Of a stretch of DNA of 64,000 nt, positions 18,020 to 26,958 are shown piece by piece (the first letter of the stretch is position 1; every line of letters starts with the position of its first letter). Source of the DNA: Methanocorpusculum parvum (GTDB taxonomy: Archaea; Halobacteriota; Methanomicrobia; Methanomicrobiales; Methanocorpusculaceae); NCBI GenBank assembly GCA_002287215.1, contig LMVO01000001.1, positions 1 to 64,000 of the forward strand, given 5' to 3'. Below the pieces are notes generated by a model that made no database searches, had not been told where the DNA came from, and was given only the letters and a program-made list of their open reading frames with translations. The position numbers and the translations under genes are program-made.

Positions 18020-20875
18020 TTGTGTATGGAGTGGATGAGACGTGTTCCCTCCATAATAAATTCTAAGAAGGCGTTACTATTGATAAATCCAGATAAAACA
18101 AATCTTTCATCCCGGTCATCAAGATCCAGAATATATACGTGGGTTTTGATCCTGCTGTGTATCGGCCTGCTCGCCGGAGCGGCCAGCGCAGCGCCGACGA
18201 CCTCTGTCGATATCTCCAGGATCGCGGCTGACGGAACAACCGTTCTTGCAAACGAGACGGTAAGTTTTGCATGGATGAAAGCGAATCTGAACATCACCGG
18301 TGACGGTGAAACACATTACGGTCATCAGGGTCCGGTGTTTGAAGGAGATCCCTGGGACCAGAATCAGACCATCAACACCGATGATGCCGGAGCTTTAAGG
18401 GGGACATCCGTTCTCGATCTCGCGGAATTAGTTGGCGGTATCCCGGAAAACAGCACCGTAAAAATCATCGCAGCAGACGGTCTGTCCCGAACATTCAGTT
18501 CCAGTTACATCATCTCACCGGAATCCCGCATGGGACCGCTGGTCCTCGTCTGGGAGGTCAACGGTGTGAACGTTTCCGCAGCAGGAAGCAGCGGGGATGC
18601 ATCAGACGGTATGCGGATCTACTTCTTTGCCGATGATCATGTCTTTGGAAACTATGATATGCTTTTGACCATGCCGGAAAGCGACCGGTACAACTACTCG
18701 AATACATATCCTTCAACCCGCGGGTTATCTGTCCAGTATGTTGACCGGATCAGGATCTGCACCGATGAAACCGAGTACATCCCCGATGAACCTGCTGCCC
18801 TGACCATTACCGGACCAACAGTTCTCACATCGGGAGTGAACACGCCGTACACCTTCCAGCATCCAAACGCGACCAGTGTCAGCGTAGACTTTGGAGACGG
18901 CAGAACCAGGATATTTACTGCTTCTGAGGGGAAGGCGACAGCATATCATACATTCAGCGCAGACGAGCCGAGTGATTTTATTATCCGGGGCACGGCTTTC
19001 AACTCCTCGGGCAAGATCATAAAAACGGAGACATTCTCAGTTCGGGTAGATCCTAAAAAACCCGCTCCCTCCGATCCATACCTGAACGAAACTCTGAATA
19101 TGAGTATGTCTAACGGCAATGTAACCCGGATCGCGCAGGTAACGGTTGATCTCTCTGATATCATAACCGGCAGTATTCCACAACTCCTTGCGGAAGACAC
19201 CACCCTGACGATTTCCGGAGATCCGGCCTATGCTCAGCTCCCGGAACACAGAGGGATCATTTCGGTTCTGAACATCAGCCTGACGAATCTTACCGATCCG
19301 GACTCCCTTTCCCACACTGCCTCTTTACGGATACTGCTGAATAACACCGCAGTAAACAGCGTAACCGATGATGAGCCTCGCAGGGTCACAGCCTTTAGAA
19401 ACACCCTGACCGACTCTTTCTGGGTGCAGGTCCCGCTGAAGACAGAATACAATCAAACTGCAGACACGTCGACAGAGTATGCCTATGATGTGGAAACACC
19501 GGGCTTTTCGTACTTCACCTTTGCATCTGCGCCGGCTGAAAGTCCCATACAATCACCACCTGCAAATCCCAATCCCACACCGATCTCTACGATCACCCCG
19601 ACCCCTACGCCAACTCCCCGGAAAACAGCTCTGGAAGTAAATCTGTACGCTTCAGACAGATCGACACTCCTCCTGAAAGGAACCTACACTCTTGAAGAGA
19701 TCATTGCTCTTGGAAATATCGGGGACGGAGTGACCCATATCTATCTTCAGGGGCCGGTATTTGCAGGTGATCAGGATCCATCCAAATACTGGGATCCAAC
19801 CGAATCGATCAATGTTCTGGAAAAAGACATGGGAGCTGTACGCGGAACAACGGTTACAACCCTTGCACAAATTGTGGGCGGGATCCCTCCGGGCAGTTCA
19901 GTGCAGATCGTATCAACCGACGGATGGCGCAAGACGTTCTCTTCCAGTTACATCATCGACCCGCCGTCCCGAATGGGAGCGATGTTTCTTGCATGGGAAA
20001 AAAACGGCGTGAAAGTCTCAGAGGGGTATAATGACGGTCCCCGTCTCCTCTGGTGGCCTGATACGTCGGTAAATCCATGGGGCAGTCACATATTCGGCGT
20101 AGCTGACATGAAAGCAACGATGTATGAATCCGAATGGTATTATTATCAGGGAACCTATCCGACCACGACCGGGATATCCGCACAAAAAGTGAGTAAGATC
20201 AACATCTATATCGGAGGGCAGATCACTCCCACACCCACTCCCACCCCGACTCCGACACCGACCCAGACAATAAGCGAAGGAGCAATCAATGCATCCGGGA
20301 TCTTCACGACAAACCAGACGACCGGAGTAACGGCTGTCAGCTTCTCCCGGAATATAACCGGAAATGTGACGATCGTCATCGGATCCATCGGTGATGTTGA
20401 ACTTCCAAAAAACCTTAGCTACTATAATGTTTATGACATCAAAACACCGGAAAATGCAGGTGTGATCGGGATCAGCTTTTCATTGCCCAAAAACGAGCTT
20501 CCCGCCAACAAAACAGCAGAAGATATTATTGTTCTGCATTATAAAAATGAAACCTGGTATCAGCTGGCGGTTAAAGATCTGAAAGAAGATGAGGGGATGA
20601 TCACCTTCTCAGTCAATACAAACAGCACATCACCTTTTGTGATAGCGTATAATACCGCCGGTCTTTCGTTTCCGTTTGAAGAAGACCCGCTGCCTACAAT
20701 AAATGCCACGGAAATTCCCACGAATTCGACTGCCAACATGACAAAAACGATCTCAACCCATACGCCTGCCGCAACAAAAGCGCCAGATACGCAGCCGTTT
20801 GATCTCTCGTTCATAGGACTCTGCATCGGATTACTGGCCGCGGCAGGGATCATTGCACTGATCCTGAAAAGATAA
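18020..20875 (+). CDS. Modular surface protein, paralogue 2, membrane anchored
   Basis: Protein of up to 951 residues. The hydrophobic signal (WVLILLCIGLLAGAASA/APTT) begins about 40 residues after the first ATG, so a start closer to it, or at ATG 18029, is possible. Module 1 occurs at about residues 58-255, nearly identical to that of the giant protein, and again at about 540-735. A PKD-like domain (VSVDFGDG) and a pre-anchor domain ending in DVETPGFSYFTFA follow the first copy. A Thr/Pro linker, a second pre-anchor-like domain, another Thr-rich stretch and a C-terminal hydrophobic helix with a basic end complete it. It lacks the DUF4430-like and sulfite-oxidase-like modules. Likely cell-surface exposed and glycosylated. 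Confidence 0.88.
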   Translation: MCMEWMRRVPSIINSKKALLLINPDKTNLSSRSSRSRIYTWVLILLCIGLLAGAASAAPTTSVDISRIAADGTTVLANETVSFAWMKANLNITGDGETHYGHQGPVFEGDPWDQNQTINTDDAGALRGTSVLDLAELVGGIPENSTVKIIAADGLSRTFSSSYIISPESRMGPLVLVWEVNGVNVSAAGSSGDASDGMRIYFFADDHVFGNYDMLLTMPESDRYNYSNTYPSTRGLSVQYVDRIRICTDETEYIPDEPAALTITGPTVLTSGVNTPYTFQHPNATSVSVDFGDGRTRIFTASEGKATAYHTFSADEPSDFIIRGTAFNSSGKIIKTETFSVRVDPKKPAPSDPYLNETLNMSMSNGNVTRIAQVTVDLSDIITGSIPQLLAEDTTLTISGDPAYAQLPEHRGIISVLNISLTNLTDPDSLSHTASLRILLNNTAVNSVTDDEPRRVTAFRNTLTDSFWVQVPLKTEYNQTADTSTEYAYDVETPGFSYFTFASAPAESPIQSPPANPNPTPISTITPTPTPTPRKTALEVNLYASDRSTLLLKGTYTLEEIIALGNIGDGVTHIYLQGPVFAGDQDPSKYWDPTESINVLEKDMGAVRGTTVTTLAQIVGGIPPGSSVQIVSTDGWRKTFSSSYIIDPPSRMGAMFLAWEKNGVKVSEGYNDGPRLLWWPDTSVNPWGSHIFGVADMKATMYESEWYYYQGTYPTTTGISAQKVSKINIYIGGQITPTPTPTPTPTPTQTISEGAINASGIFTTNQTTGVTAVSFSRNITGNVTIVIGSIGDVELPKNLSYYNVYDIKTPENAGVIGISFSLPKNELPANKTAEDIIVLHYKNETWYQLAVKDLKEDEGMITFSVNTNSTSPFVIAYNTAGLSFPFEEDPLPTINATEIPTNSTANMTKTISTHTPAATKAPDTQPFDLSFIGLCIGLLAAAGIIALILKR

Positions 20876-21049
20876 ATGAGGGACATACCCTATATTTTTT
20901 ATCTGAATATTTTTGAATAATATATTTATTGGTAAAAATTATTAAATCATTAATGTTTACCAATTTCGATAAAGTTTATGTTGCTATCATTTCAATATAT
21001 CTGTATCGGGGATCAGAAAAATCTGCCGCTCCCGTTGGACGATGTATCT

Positions 21050-22225
21050 ATGAAGTTTGGAAAAGTATTCTATGGGGCTCTCATCGCAGTTCTTGTATTG
21101 ACCTGTATTATCGGTGCGGTCAGCGCAGCTCCGACGACCTCTGTCGAGATCTCCAGGATCGCGGCTGACGGAACGACCGTTCTCATAAACCAGACGGTCA
21201 CTTTTGCATGGATGAAGGAGAATCTGCCGATCACCGGTGATGGCGTAACGCATTACGGCCATCAGGGACCGGTGTTTGAAGGAGATCCCTGGGACCCGCA
21301 GGAGATCATCAATACTGATGATGCCGGCGCCTTAAGGGGAACAGCTGTTCTCGATCTCGCGGAATTAGTTGGCGGTATCCCGGAAAACAGCACGGTAAAA
21401 ATCATTGCAAGAGACGGATTTTCCCGATCATTCAGTTCCAGTTATATCCTCTCTCCGGAATCCCGCATGGGTCCGCTGGTCCTCGTCTGGGAAGTCAACG
21501 GTGTGAACGTTTCCGCAGCAGCAGGCGGCGGAGATGCATCAGACGGTATGCGGATCTACTTCTTTGCCGATGACGGTGTTTTTGGAAACTATGATATGTT
21601 CCAGACAATGCCGGAAAGTGACCGGTACAACTTCTCTGCTGCATATCCCTCGACCCGCGGTTTATCTGTCCAGTTTGTTGACAGGATAAAGATCTACACC
21701 GATGAACCGGAAACAACGCTGCTCTCCCTAAATCTGAGTAATGGATGGAACTTCATATCAGTCCCAAGGGTCCTCAACGCAGAAAATGCCGCAGCAGAGA
21801 GATTATTTTCCGGTGTTGAAACGGAAAGCCGCTCTATTCTTGGATATAATGCGGAAAAGAATGAATGGGAAACCGTTGGCCCCTCTCAAATAATCAAACC
21901 GCTTGAAGCCTACTGGATCTACTCTGCCGGTCCGGTCTCTATTCCCCTCACCTACGCCGTGTACCCGCCTTCACCCTCGAAAAAAACTCTTTACCCCGGA
22001 TGGAACGCTGTCGGCCTGGCTGCTTACGCCAATGTCCCGGCAGAAAATGCCCTTGCAGGCATATCCTGGAAGACTCTGATTCCGTGGGATCTTGAAACAG
22101 GACGATATGATGCGGCGATAATACATGGCGGCAGTGGTGCATACAGCCCGGAACGCGGGATGGTGCTTGGGACCGGCTATTGGATCTATCTCGATTCTGA
22201 GAGTATTTTCACAGAGCTGCCGTAA
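21050..22225 (+). CDS. Modular surface protein, paralogue 3, secreted without an anchor
   Basis: Protein of 391 residues. ATG 21050 gives a compact signal peptide (MKFGKVFYGALIAVLVLTCI, cleavage near AVSA/APTT); the frame is open from 20978 but with no signal-like start there. Residues about 25-222 are one copy of module 1, nearly identical to the starts of the two upstream paralogues. Residues about 225-391 are a different domain beginning SLNLSNGWNFISVP and ending GTGYWIYLDSESIFTELP, common in archaeal secreted proteins. No C-terminal anchor, so it is released or bound to partners. A relic of the same C-terminal domain lies at 51898-52015. Confidence 0.87.
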   Translation: MKFGKVFYGALIAVLVLTCIIGAVSAAPTTSVEISRIAADGTTVLINQTVTFAWMKENLPITGDGVTHYGHQGPVFEGDPWDPQEIINTDDAGALRGTAVLDLAELVGGIPENSTVKIIARDGFSRSFSSSYILSPESRMGPLVLVWEVNGVNVSAAAGGGDASDGMRIYFFADDGVFGNYDMFQTMPESDRYNFSAAYPSTRGLSVQFVDRIKIYTDEPETTLLSLNLSNGWNFISVPRVLNAENAAAERLFSGVETESRSILGYNAEKNEWETVGPSQIIKPLEAYWIYSAGPVSIPLTYAVYPPSPSKKTLYPGWNAVGLAAYANVPAENALAGISWKTLIPWDLETGRYDAAIIHGGSGAYSPERGMVLGTGYWIYLDSESIFTELP

Positions 22226-22385
22226 AATAGGAAGACGAGTGACCTGGTCATATATCATCATCTTTTTTCGATAAGCAGACAGGATCGCCTGTCACGTATA
22301 CGATATTTTCACAGCTCATCAGGATATCATCAGTGTCTATAATGAGATTCGGGTCTCTTATAGCGCTCAAAAAAAAAGAAAAAGA

Positions 22386-23972
22386 TCAGGTCCTCTCGTC
22401 GCCGATCTCTTTTACATATGCGTCAAAGGTATCGAGAACCGCTTTTTCCGGCTCTCTGGTAAGCTTGGTCACGATCACGATCGCAAGCAGACTTGCAATA
22501 ACGCCGGGAACCATCTCATAAAGACCCGTAACGGACGTAAGGAACGTACCCCACGTAAAGGAAACGACACCGCCGGTAAGAATACCTGCCAGAGCCCCCT
22601 GCCAGTTCATCCTTCTCCAGAAAAGACCGACAAGAATGACCGAGCCGAACGTACAGCCGAACCCTGCCCAGGCGTTCGAAACGATATTGAACACCGTCGC
22701 ATTGCCCATAAGTGCAATAACGAGCGCGATAAGCGAAACAAGAAGGACCGTTGCTTTGGAAACAAGAAGCAGACTCTTATCGGACGCCTTCTTGTTCACG
22801 ATATTCTTGTAAATATCCTGAGAAATGGCGGATGCCGCCACAAGAAGCTGCGATGAGGCTGTACTCATGATCGCGCCAAGCACTCCGCAGTAAATGATAC
22901 CTGCGATGAACGGCAGAGATCCAAACACATCTCCCGCCATAAAGATGAAGACCTTCTCCGAATCGAATCCGGCGATTGCTGACGGATCAGGGAACATGAT
23001 CTGACCGACCAGTCCGACAAAAATCGCTGCTGTGAGAGTGATGAGGACCCAGACCATAGCGATACGGCGTGCTTTGGGGATATCCTCAGGCTTCTCGATC
23101 GCCATGAATCTTGGCAGGATGTGCGGCTGACCGAAGTATCCGTATGCCCAGGCCAGTCCCGAAACGATCGTAAAGACCGAAACGAACTCAAAGACCCCGT
23201 TCGTCGGATCATACTCCCAGAAAAGGGAGAACGTCCGCGGATCAAGACTTGCAAGACCGGCTCCTCCGTCCGAGAGAAGAAGAACAAGAGCAAGCACCGG
23301 CACCACGATAAGCGCTGCCAGCATCAAAAATCCCATGATCGTATCGGTCAGACAGACGGCTTTAAACCCGCCGGTAAACGTGTATGAGACAACGATCAGT
23401 GCGCAGACAAGAATACCGATGACATAGACCATGCCAAGATCGGGATTTCCCAAAAAGCTCAGATCAAGATTGTAGATCGTCACAAGAGAGCTGAAGAGTT
23501 TTCCTCCTGCGACGAACTGTGCCGAGGTGTAGATAACGAAGAAGACCAGAATGAAAATGGATCCGATCGCCGAGATCAGCCCCCGTTTTTCGTTGAATCT
23601 GTTCGTGATGAACTCAGGAAGCGTGAGTGAGTTGTCTGCCCTGTGGGTGTACACCCGCAGTCGTTTTGCGACAAATCTCCAGTTCAGATAGGTACCGATC
23701 GCGAGACCGATCGCGGTCCAGCCTGCAGAAGAGAGACCGAACGCATACGCCATACCCGGAAGACCCAGAAGCAGCCATCCGCTCATATCCGATGCTTCCG
23801 CCGACATAGCCGAAACCAGAGGCGGGAGTTTTCTTCCGCCGAGGATATAGTCACTGGCGGTTTTGTTCTTCTTCATGAAAAAGAAGCCGATATAAATCAT
23901 TACCCCGAAGTAAATAACAAAGGCGGCAAGGATTCCGATTAAATTCCAGTCTACCACAAAAATACACTCCAT
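22386..23972 (-). CDS. putP: Sodium/solute symporter, PutP-like
   Basis: Secondary transporter of 528 residues in the solute:sodium symporter family, most like sodium/proline symporters: about 13 helices, the early stretch YILGGRKLPPLVSAMSAEAS and GWLLLGLPGMAYAFG (TM2), and sodium-site segments typical of PutP. Proline or another compatible solute is the expected substrate, but substrate choice is not certain in archaeal members. The gene stands alone, convergent with the surface-protein cluster. Between 22226 and 22385 I see only AT-rich DNA. Confidence 0.9.
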   Translation of the reverse strand: MECIFVVDWNLIGILAAFVIYFGVMIYIGFFFMKKNKTASDYILGGRKLPPLVSAMSAEASDMSGWLLLGLPGMAYAFGLSSAGWTAIGLAIGTYLNWRFVAKRLRVYTHRADNSLTLPEFITNRFNEKRGLISAIGSIFILVFFVIYTSAQFVAGGKLFSSLVTIYNLDLSFLGNPDLGMVYVIGILVCALIVVSYTFTGGFKAVCLTDTIMGFLMLAALIVVPVLALVLLLSDGGAGLASLDPRTFSLFWEYDPTNGVFEFVSVFTIVSGLAWAYGYFGQPHILPRFMAIEKPEDIPKARRIAMVWVLITLTAAIFVGLVGQIMFPDPSAIAGFDSEKVFIFMAGDVFGSLPFIAGIIYCGVLGAIMSTASSQLLVAASAISQDIYKNIVNKKASDKSLLLVSKATVLLVSLIALVIALMGNATVFNIVSNAWAGFGCTFGSVILVGLFWRRMNWQGALAGILTGGVVSFTWGTFLTSVTGLYEMVPGVIASLLAIVIVTKLTREPEKAVLDTFDAYVKEIGDERT

Positions 23973-24078
23973 TCAACAGATCTTCACCCACACAGGGAGC
24001 GTGAAAAATCTATGTATTACGAGTTATATGTTGCGTTCCCATATTATTTATGTAATCTGAATCAACAAAGTAACTGAC

Positions 24079-24273
24079 ATGATCGAAGAAATGACAAAGG
24101 AACGGGCATATGCCATACTCGGGCTGCCGGTCGGCGCTGACTTCTCCACGACATCGCTTGCATTCCGCAACCTTCGGGACAAATATCATCCTGACATCAA
24201 CCCGAGGATGAGAAGAGAGTACACAGAGGTCATCGCCGCATTCGAGTATCTCCAGCGCATGTTTTCCGACTGA
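24079..24273 (+). CDS. Stand-alone J-domain protein
   Basis: Only 64 residues, nearly all a J-domain: AYAILGLPVGADFSTTSLAF, then the HPD motif in KYHPDINPRMRREY that stimulates Hsp70 ATPase, then a last helix (VIAAFEYLQRMF). No zinc-finger or substrate-binding domains follow, unlike full DnaJ, so it would recruit DnaK to a specific site or partner. An AT-rich promoter (ATATTATTTATG, about 24041-24052) lies just upstream. The 24274-24509 gap holds GC hairpins, a TATATATAC run near 24391 and one copy of a direct repeat. Confidence 0.8.
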   Translation: MIEEMTKERAYAILGLPVGADFSTTSLAFRNLRDKYHPDINPRMRREYTEVIAAFEYLQRMFSD

Positions 24274-24442
24274 ACGGTCCGGACGAATGCCCGGAAAACC
24301 CAAAAAATTGCAGGCAGATTTGCCTATCTCTCTGAGTGAGAACACGGTTTTTCAAAATCAGGGGGGCATTATCGCACCGCGCGGTCAGGGGTATATATAC
24401 TTCCGGGTTGTATCTATCTATTGTAAACCCCCGGGATGAGAC

Positions 24443-24487
24443 TTCTGACAGTACCCTAATGGTTTGGTCCTTCACGAGCCCATCTAC
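24443..24487 (+). repeat. 45-bp direct repeat flanking a lipoprotein gene, copy 1
   Basis: TTCTGACAGTACC and ATGGTTTGGTCCTTCA are shared with 25096-25140; about 40 of 45 positions match. This copy lies downstream of the minus-strand lipoprotein gene and the other copy upstream of it. Confidence 0.75.
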
Positions 24488-24509
24488 TTTTCTAGAGAGA
24501 CCTTCACAC

Positions 24510-24995
24510 CTAATCAAAAGATCCGTCTGTCTTGACCTGATTGACCACATTGCTGACAGACCACTGATAAATAGTTCTGACACGTATCGATTCGCCCTTT
24601 AGAACATCCCGTCCAATCCCTAGGAATACGGTCTCATATTGTCCATTGGATATAACGGCTTCGCGAAAGCTGTAAATCCCATCTTTGGTGTATATAACAG
24701 TGGTACCATCTGATTTTAATATGGGTTCATCAAAGATGTCCAGGGTGGTTTGTATTACGTAATTATCATACGCTTCAACAATAACAACAGCACCATCTGG
24801 GAGATCTGCTGTCCCGGTTACCCGCAAATTTATCTGCGACCTCCCATCTGCATCCTCCCAGGCTGTTTGAGCCGTTAGAGTCGTCATGGTTGTAGTTGGT
24901 TCTGCGGTCTCCTCTTGATTAGTAACACAGCCGGCCATTCCAACCACCATAAGAAGGAGAAGTAACACTACTATAAAGAACCCAAATTTCTTCAT
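24510..24995 (-). CDS. Hypothetical lipoprotein
   Basis: Secreted protein of 161 residues from ATG 24995, which puts a classical lipoprotein signal (KKFGFF, a hydrophobic core, lipobox VGMAGC) at the N-terminus; the open frame extends 13 codons further without a signal. After a Thr/Glu linker the mature part is a beta-sandwich-like domain (INLRVTGTADLPDGAVVIVE) similar to small Ig-like domains of archaeal lipoproteins. It is flanked by 45-bp direct repeats, suggesting insertion or duplication as a unit. Function unknown. Confidence 0.75.
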   Translation of the reverse strand: MKKFGFFIVVLLLLLMVVGMAGCVTNQEETAEPTTTMTTLTAQTAWEDADGRSQINLRVTGTADLPDGAVVIVEAYDNYVIQTTLDIFDEPILKSDGTTVIYTKDGIYSFREAVISNGQYETVFLGIGRDVLKGESIRVRTIYQWSVSNVVNQVKTDGSFD

Positions 24996-25095
24996 GATGT
25001 AGACAACGAGATTCAAGACGATAAATATTGTCATATAATTTACATCTTATTTTATGTGGTGGTGGGGTGCTATTAAAAAACGAAATTATGCAGCG

Positions 25096-25140
25096 TTCTG
25101 ACAGTACCATAATGGTTTGGTCCTTCATGAGTCCATCCTT
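25096..25140 (+). repeat. 45-bp direct repeat flanking a lipoprotein gene, copy 2
   Basis: Partner of 24443-24487. Read on the minus strand both copies encode a similar peptide (DGLMKDQTIMVLSE here, DGLVKDQTIRVLSE in copy 1), so they could be remnants of a coding sequence as well as boundaries of a duplicated segment. Confidence 0.75.
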
Positions 25141-25195
25141 CCTATTTTCAGGAATCATTATCATGTTTATTCCCCTTATGAATCAGTAAGGAACC

Positions 25196-26140
25196 ATGAT
25201 TCAGATTTATTCCTCATTAAACGAGAGTCGACTCCCGGTCCTGCAGGACAGCATCACGAAAGGATGCTGGATCCGTCTCATCAAGCCGACGGAGGAAGAA
25301 CTGTCTTTTGTCTGTGACCAGCTCTCGATAGAAAAATCCGAACTGACCGTTCTTCTGGATGAGGAGGAGCGCCCAAGGGTAGAGCATGATCAGGACCTCT
25401 CCCTTATCCTTATCGATACACCCTATGTGGTAACAGAGGATGATATCGAGTCATATACAACGATTCCGGCAGGTTTCGTTATCCTCCCTGACGTTATCAT
25501 CAGTGTTTCCCTCCGAAAAAATCCAATTCTCGATACATTCTCCGCTGGCAAAATCAAAAATTTTTCTACAGATAATCACGCAGGATTCATACTTCTCTTT
25601 CTTTACAAAAATGCAGGAATATTTGTTCAGACTCTCCGTCTTATAGATAAACGCACCGCAGAAATCGAAAAAACACTGAAAAAATCAACAAAAAACGAGG
25701 AGTTGTTCCATATGCTCGCCCTTTCAAAATCCCTTGTCTATATCACCAATTCACTTAAAGGTAATGGCGGGGTTTTGGAGAAACTTTCCAAATCCCAGGT
25801 TGTGGCGGGAACACTTACAGAAGATGACCGGGATCTTCTCGACGACGCTATTATTGAAAACTCTCAGGCTATGGAGATGGCTCAGACCTATTCTGAGACC
25901 ATTTCGAGCACGATGGGGGCGTTTGCCTCGATCATCAACAACAACGTCAACTGGATCATGAAGCTCTTTACGAGTTTTGCAGCAATAATGGCTATTCCTA
26001 TGGTAGTTGCCGGCTTCTTCGGCATGAATGTCAACGTACCGTTGAATGAGTATCCGTTTGCCTTTATCTCCATAGTGGCTGGTACGCTCGGCATATCGAT
26101 GCTCCTGATTTTTGTGATGATGAAAAAGAGGATCCTCTAA
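25196..26140 (+). CDS. corA: CorA-family divalent cation transporter
   Basis: Magnesium/cobalt channel-type transporter of 314 residues. A soluble N-terminal domain (about 1-250) includes the long helices of the CorA funnel, and two C-terminal helices are joined by the signature loop with GMN at residues 276-278, followed by an acidic/aromatic loop (PLNEYPF). The tail is basic (MMKKRIL). Length is normal. It forms pentamers in the membrane in known relatives. The stop overlaps the end of the convergent methyltransferase gene by a few bases. Confidence 0.95.
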   Translation: MIQIYSSLNESRLPVLQDSITKGCWIRLIKPTEEELSFVCDQLSIEKSELTVLLDEEERPRVEHDQDLSLILIDTPYVVTEDDIESYTTIPAGFVILPDVIISVSLRKNPILDTFSAGKIKNFSTDNHAGFILLFLYKNAGIFVQTLRLIDKRTAEIEKTLKKSTKNEELFHMLALSKSLVYITNSLKGNGGVLEKLSKSQVVAGTLTEDDRDLLDDAIIENSQAMEMAQTYSETISSTMGAFASIINNNVNWIMKLFTSFAAIMAIPMVVAGFFGMNVNVPLNEYPFAFISIVAGTLGISMLLIFVMMKKRIL

Positions 26141-26844
26141 CCCCGGAACACAAAGCAGCCCCAGGCCATATATTCCCGCCCATAGGTTAGGTATTCATCC
26201 TGGATCTGCTCAAGATAATCATATAAATTTTTAGAGACTGCATTTTGCCAGACTGCAGATTCATACTGGTCCCATTCCTCATCCGAGGCACTTAGCATAC
26301 CGGCAAGCGTGAGTCCCAGATATCGCGCCGTTGAAACCAGTTCTAAGGATGTTGGGACATCTCTCCACTCTCTCGCAAAATCGGGCGGCACGGACTCCTT
26401 CTTCCAGAACCTGTCTCCGATGATGAGACTTCCTCCCTCTTTTACAAACCCGGCAAGATGTTCAAGGGTCTTTTCCGCTCCGCCGAAAATAAATGATGTG
26501 CCAAAGGCGCATACCGCGTCGTACGATCGTTCAGGGATACATTCAGTAGCGTCTCCTTCGATCACCGAGATGCCGGTCCCCTGGAGAAGTTCTTTTGCGC
26601 GGGACGCTGACGCTTTCTGCAGCTCGATGCCGGTTCCAAAGATCCCGAACTCTTTTTGCCAGAGATTCAGGAGTGTGCCGTTCCCGCATCCAACGTCCAG
26701 AACCGAGGTCCCGTGTTTGAGATCCGCATACTTTCCGGCAAGGATCAGCTTCTTTTCAGAAACAGGATTCATTATATTCATATTTCCCTGGGTCAGCATG
26801 CTGATTTCATCCTCGTCCATGACACAATAATGGTTGTTCTCCAT
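26137..26844 (-). CDS. Class I SAM-dependent methyltransferase
   Basis: Protein of 235 residues with the SAM-binding motif VLDVGCGNGTL at about residues 48-58, an acidic residue after strand 2 (GIELQKA), and the motif around DAVCAFGTSF. The C-terminal half resembles small-molecule methyltransferases of the Methyltransf_25 type. It overlaps the convergent corA end by four bases. A near-palindrome lies between its start and the divergent EamA gene. The substrate is unknown. Confidence 0.85.
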   Translation of the reverse strand: MENNHYCVMDEDEISMLTQGNMNIMNPVSEKKLILAGKYADLKHGTSVLDVGCGNGTLLNLWQKEFGIFGTGIELQKASASRAKELLQGTGISVIEGDATECIPERSYDAVCAFGTSFIFGGAEKTLEHLAGFVKEGGSLIIGDRFWKKESVPPDFAREWRDVPTSLELVSTARYLGLTLAGMLSASDEEWDQYESAVWQNAVSKNLYDYLEQIQDEYLTYGREYMAWGCFVFRG

Positions 26845-26887
26845 TAAAGCAATATTGCACAGATACTCTTGCCAACTAGTAAAATAA

Positions 26888-26906
26888 TTCTTAGTTACCT
26901 AAAGAA
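26888..26906 (+). promoter_or_regulatory. 19-bp near-palindrome between divergent genes
   Basis: TTCTTAGTTACCTAAAGAA lies between the minus-strand methyltransferase (start 26844) and the plus-strand EamA gene (start 26959). Its two-fold symmetry with few mismatches, and its resemblance to DtxR-type boxes (TTAG...CTAA), make it a candidate operator controlling one or both genes. Confidence 0.4.
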
Positions 26907-26958
26907 ATACATAATTTATTATAGAATTTTCAGCCAAAACTATTGACAGGAGTTATCT

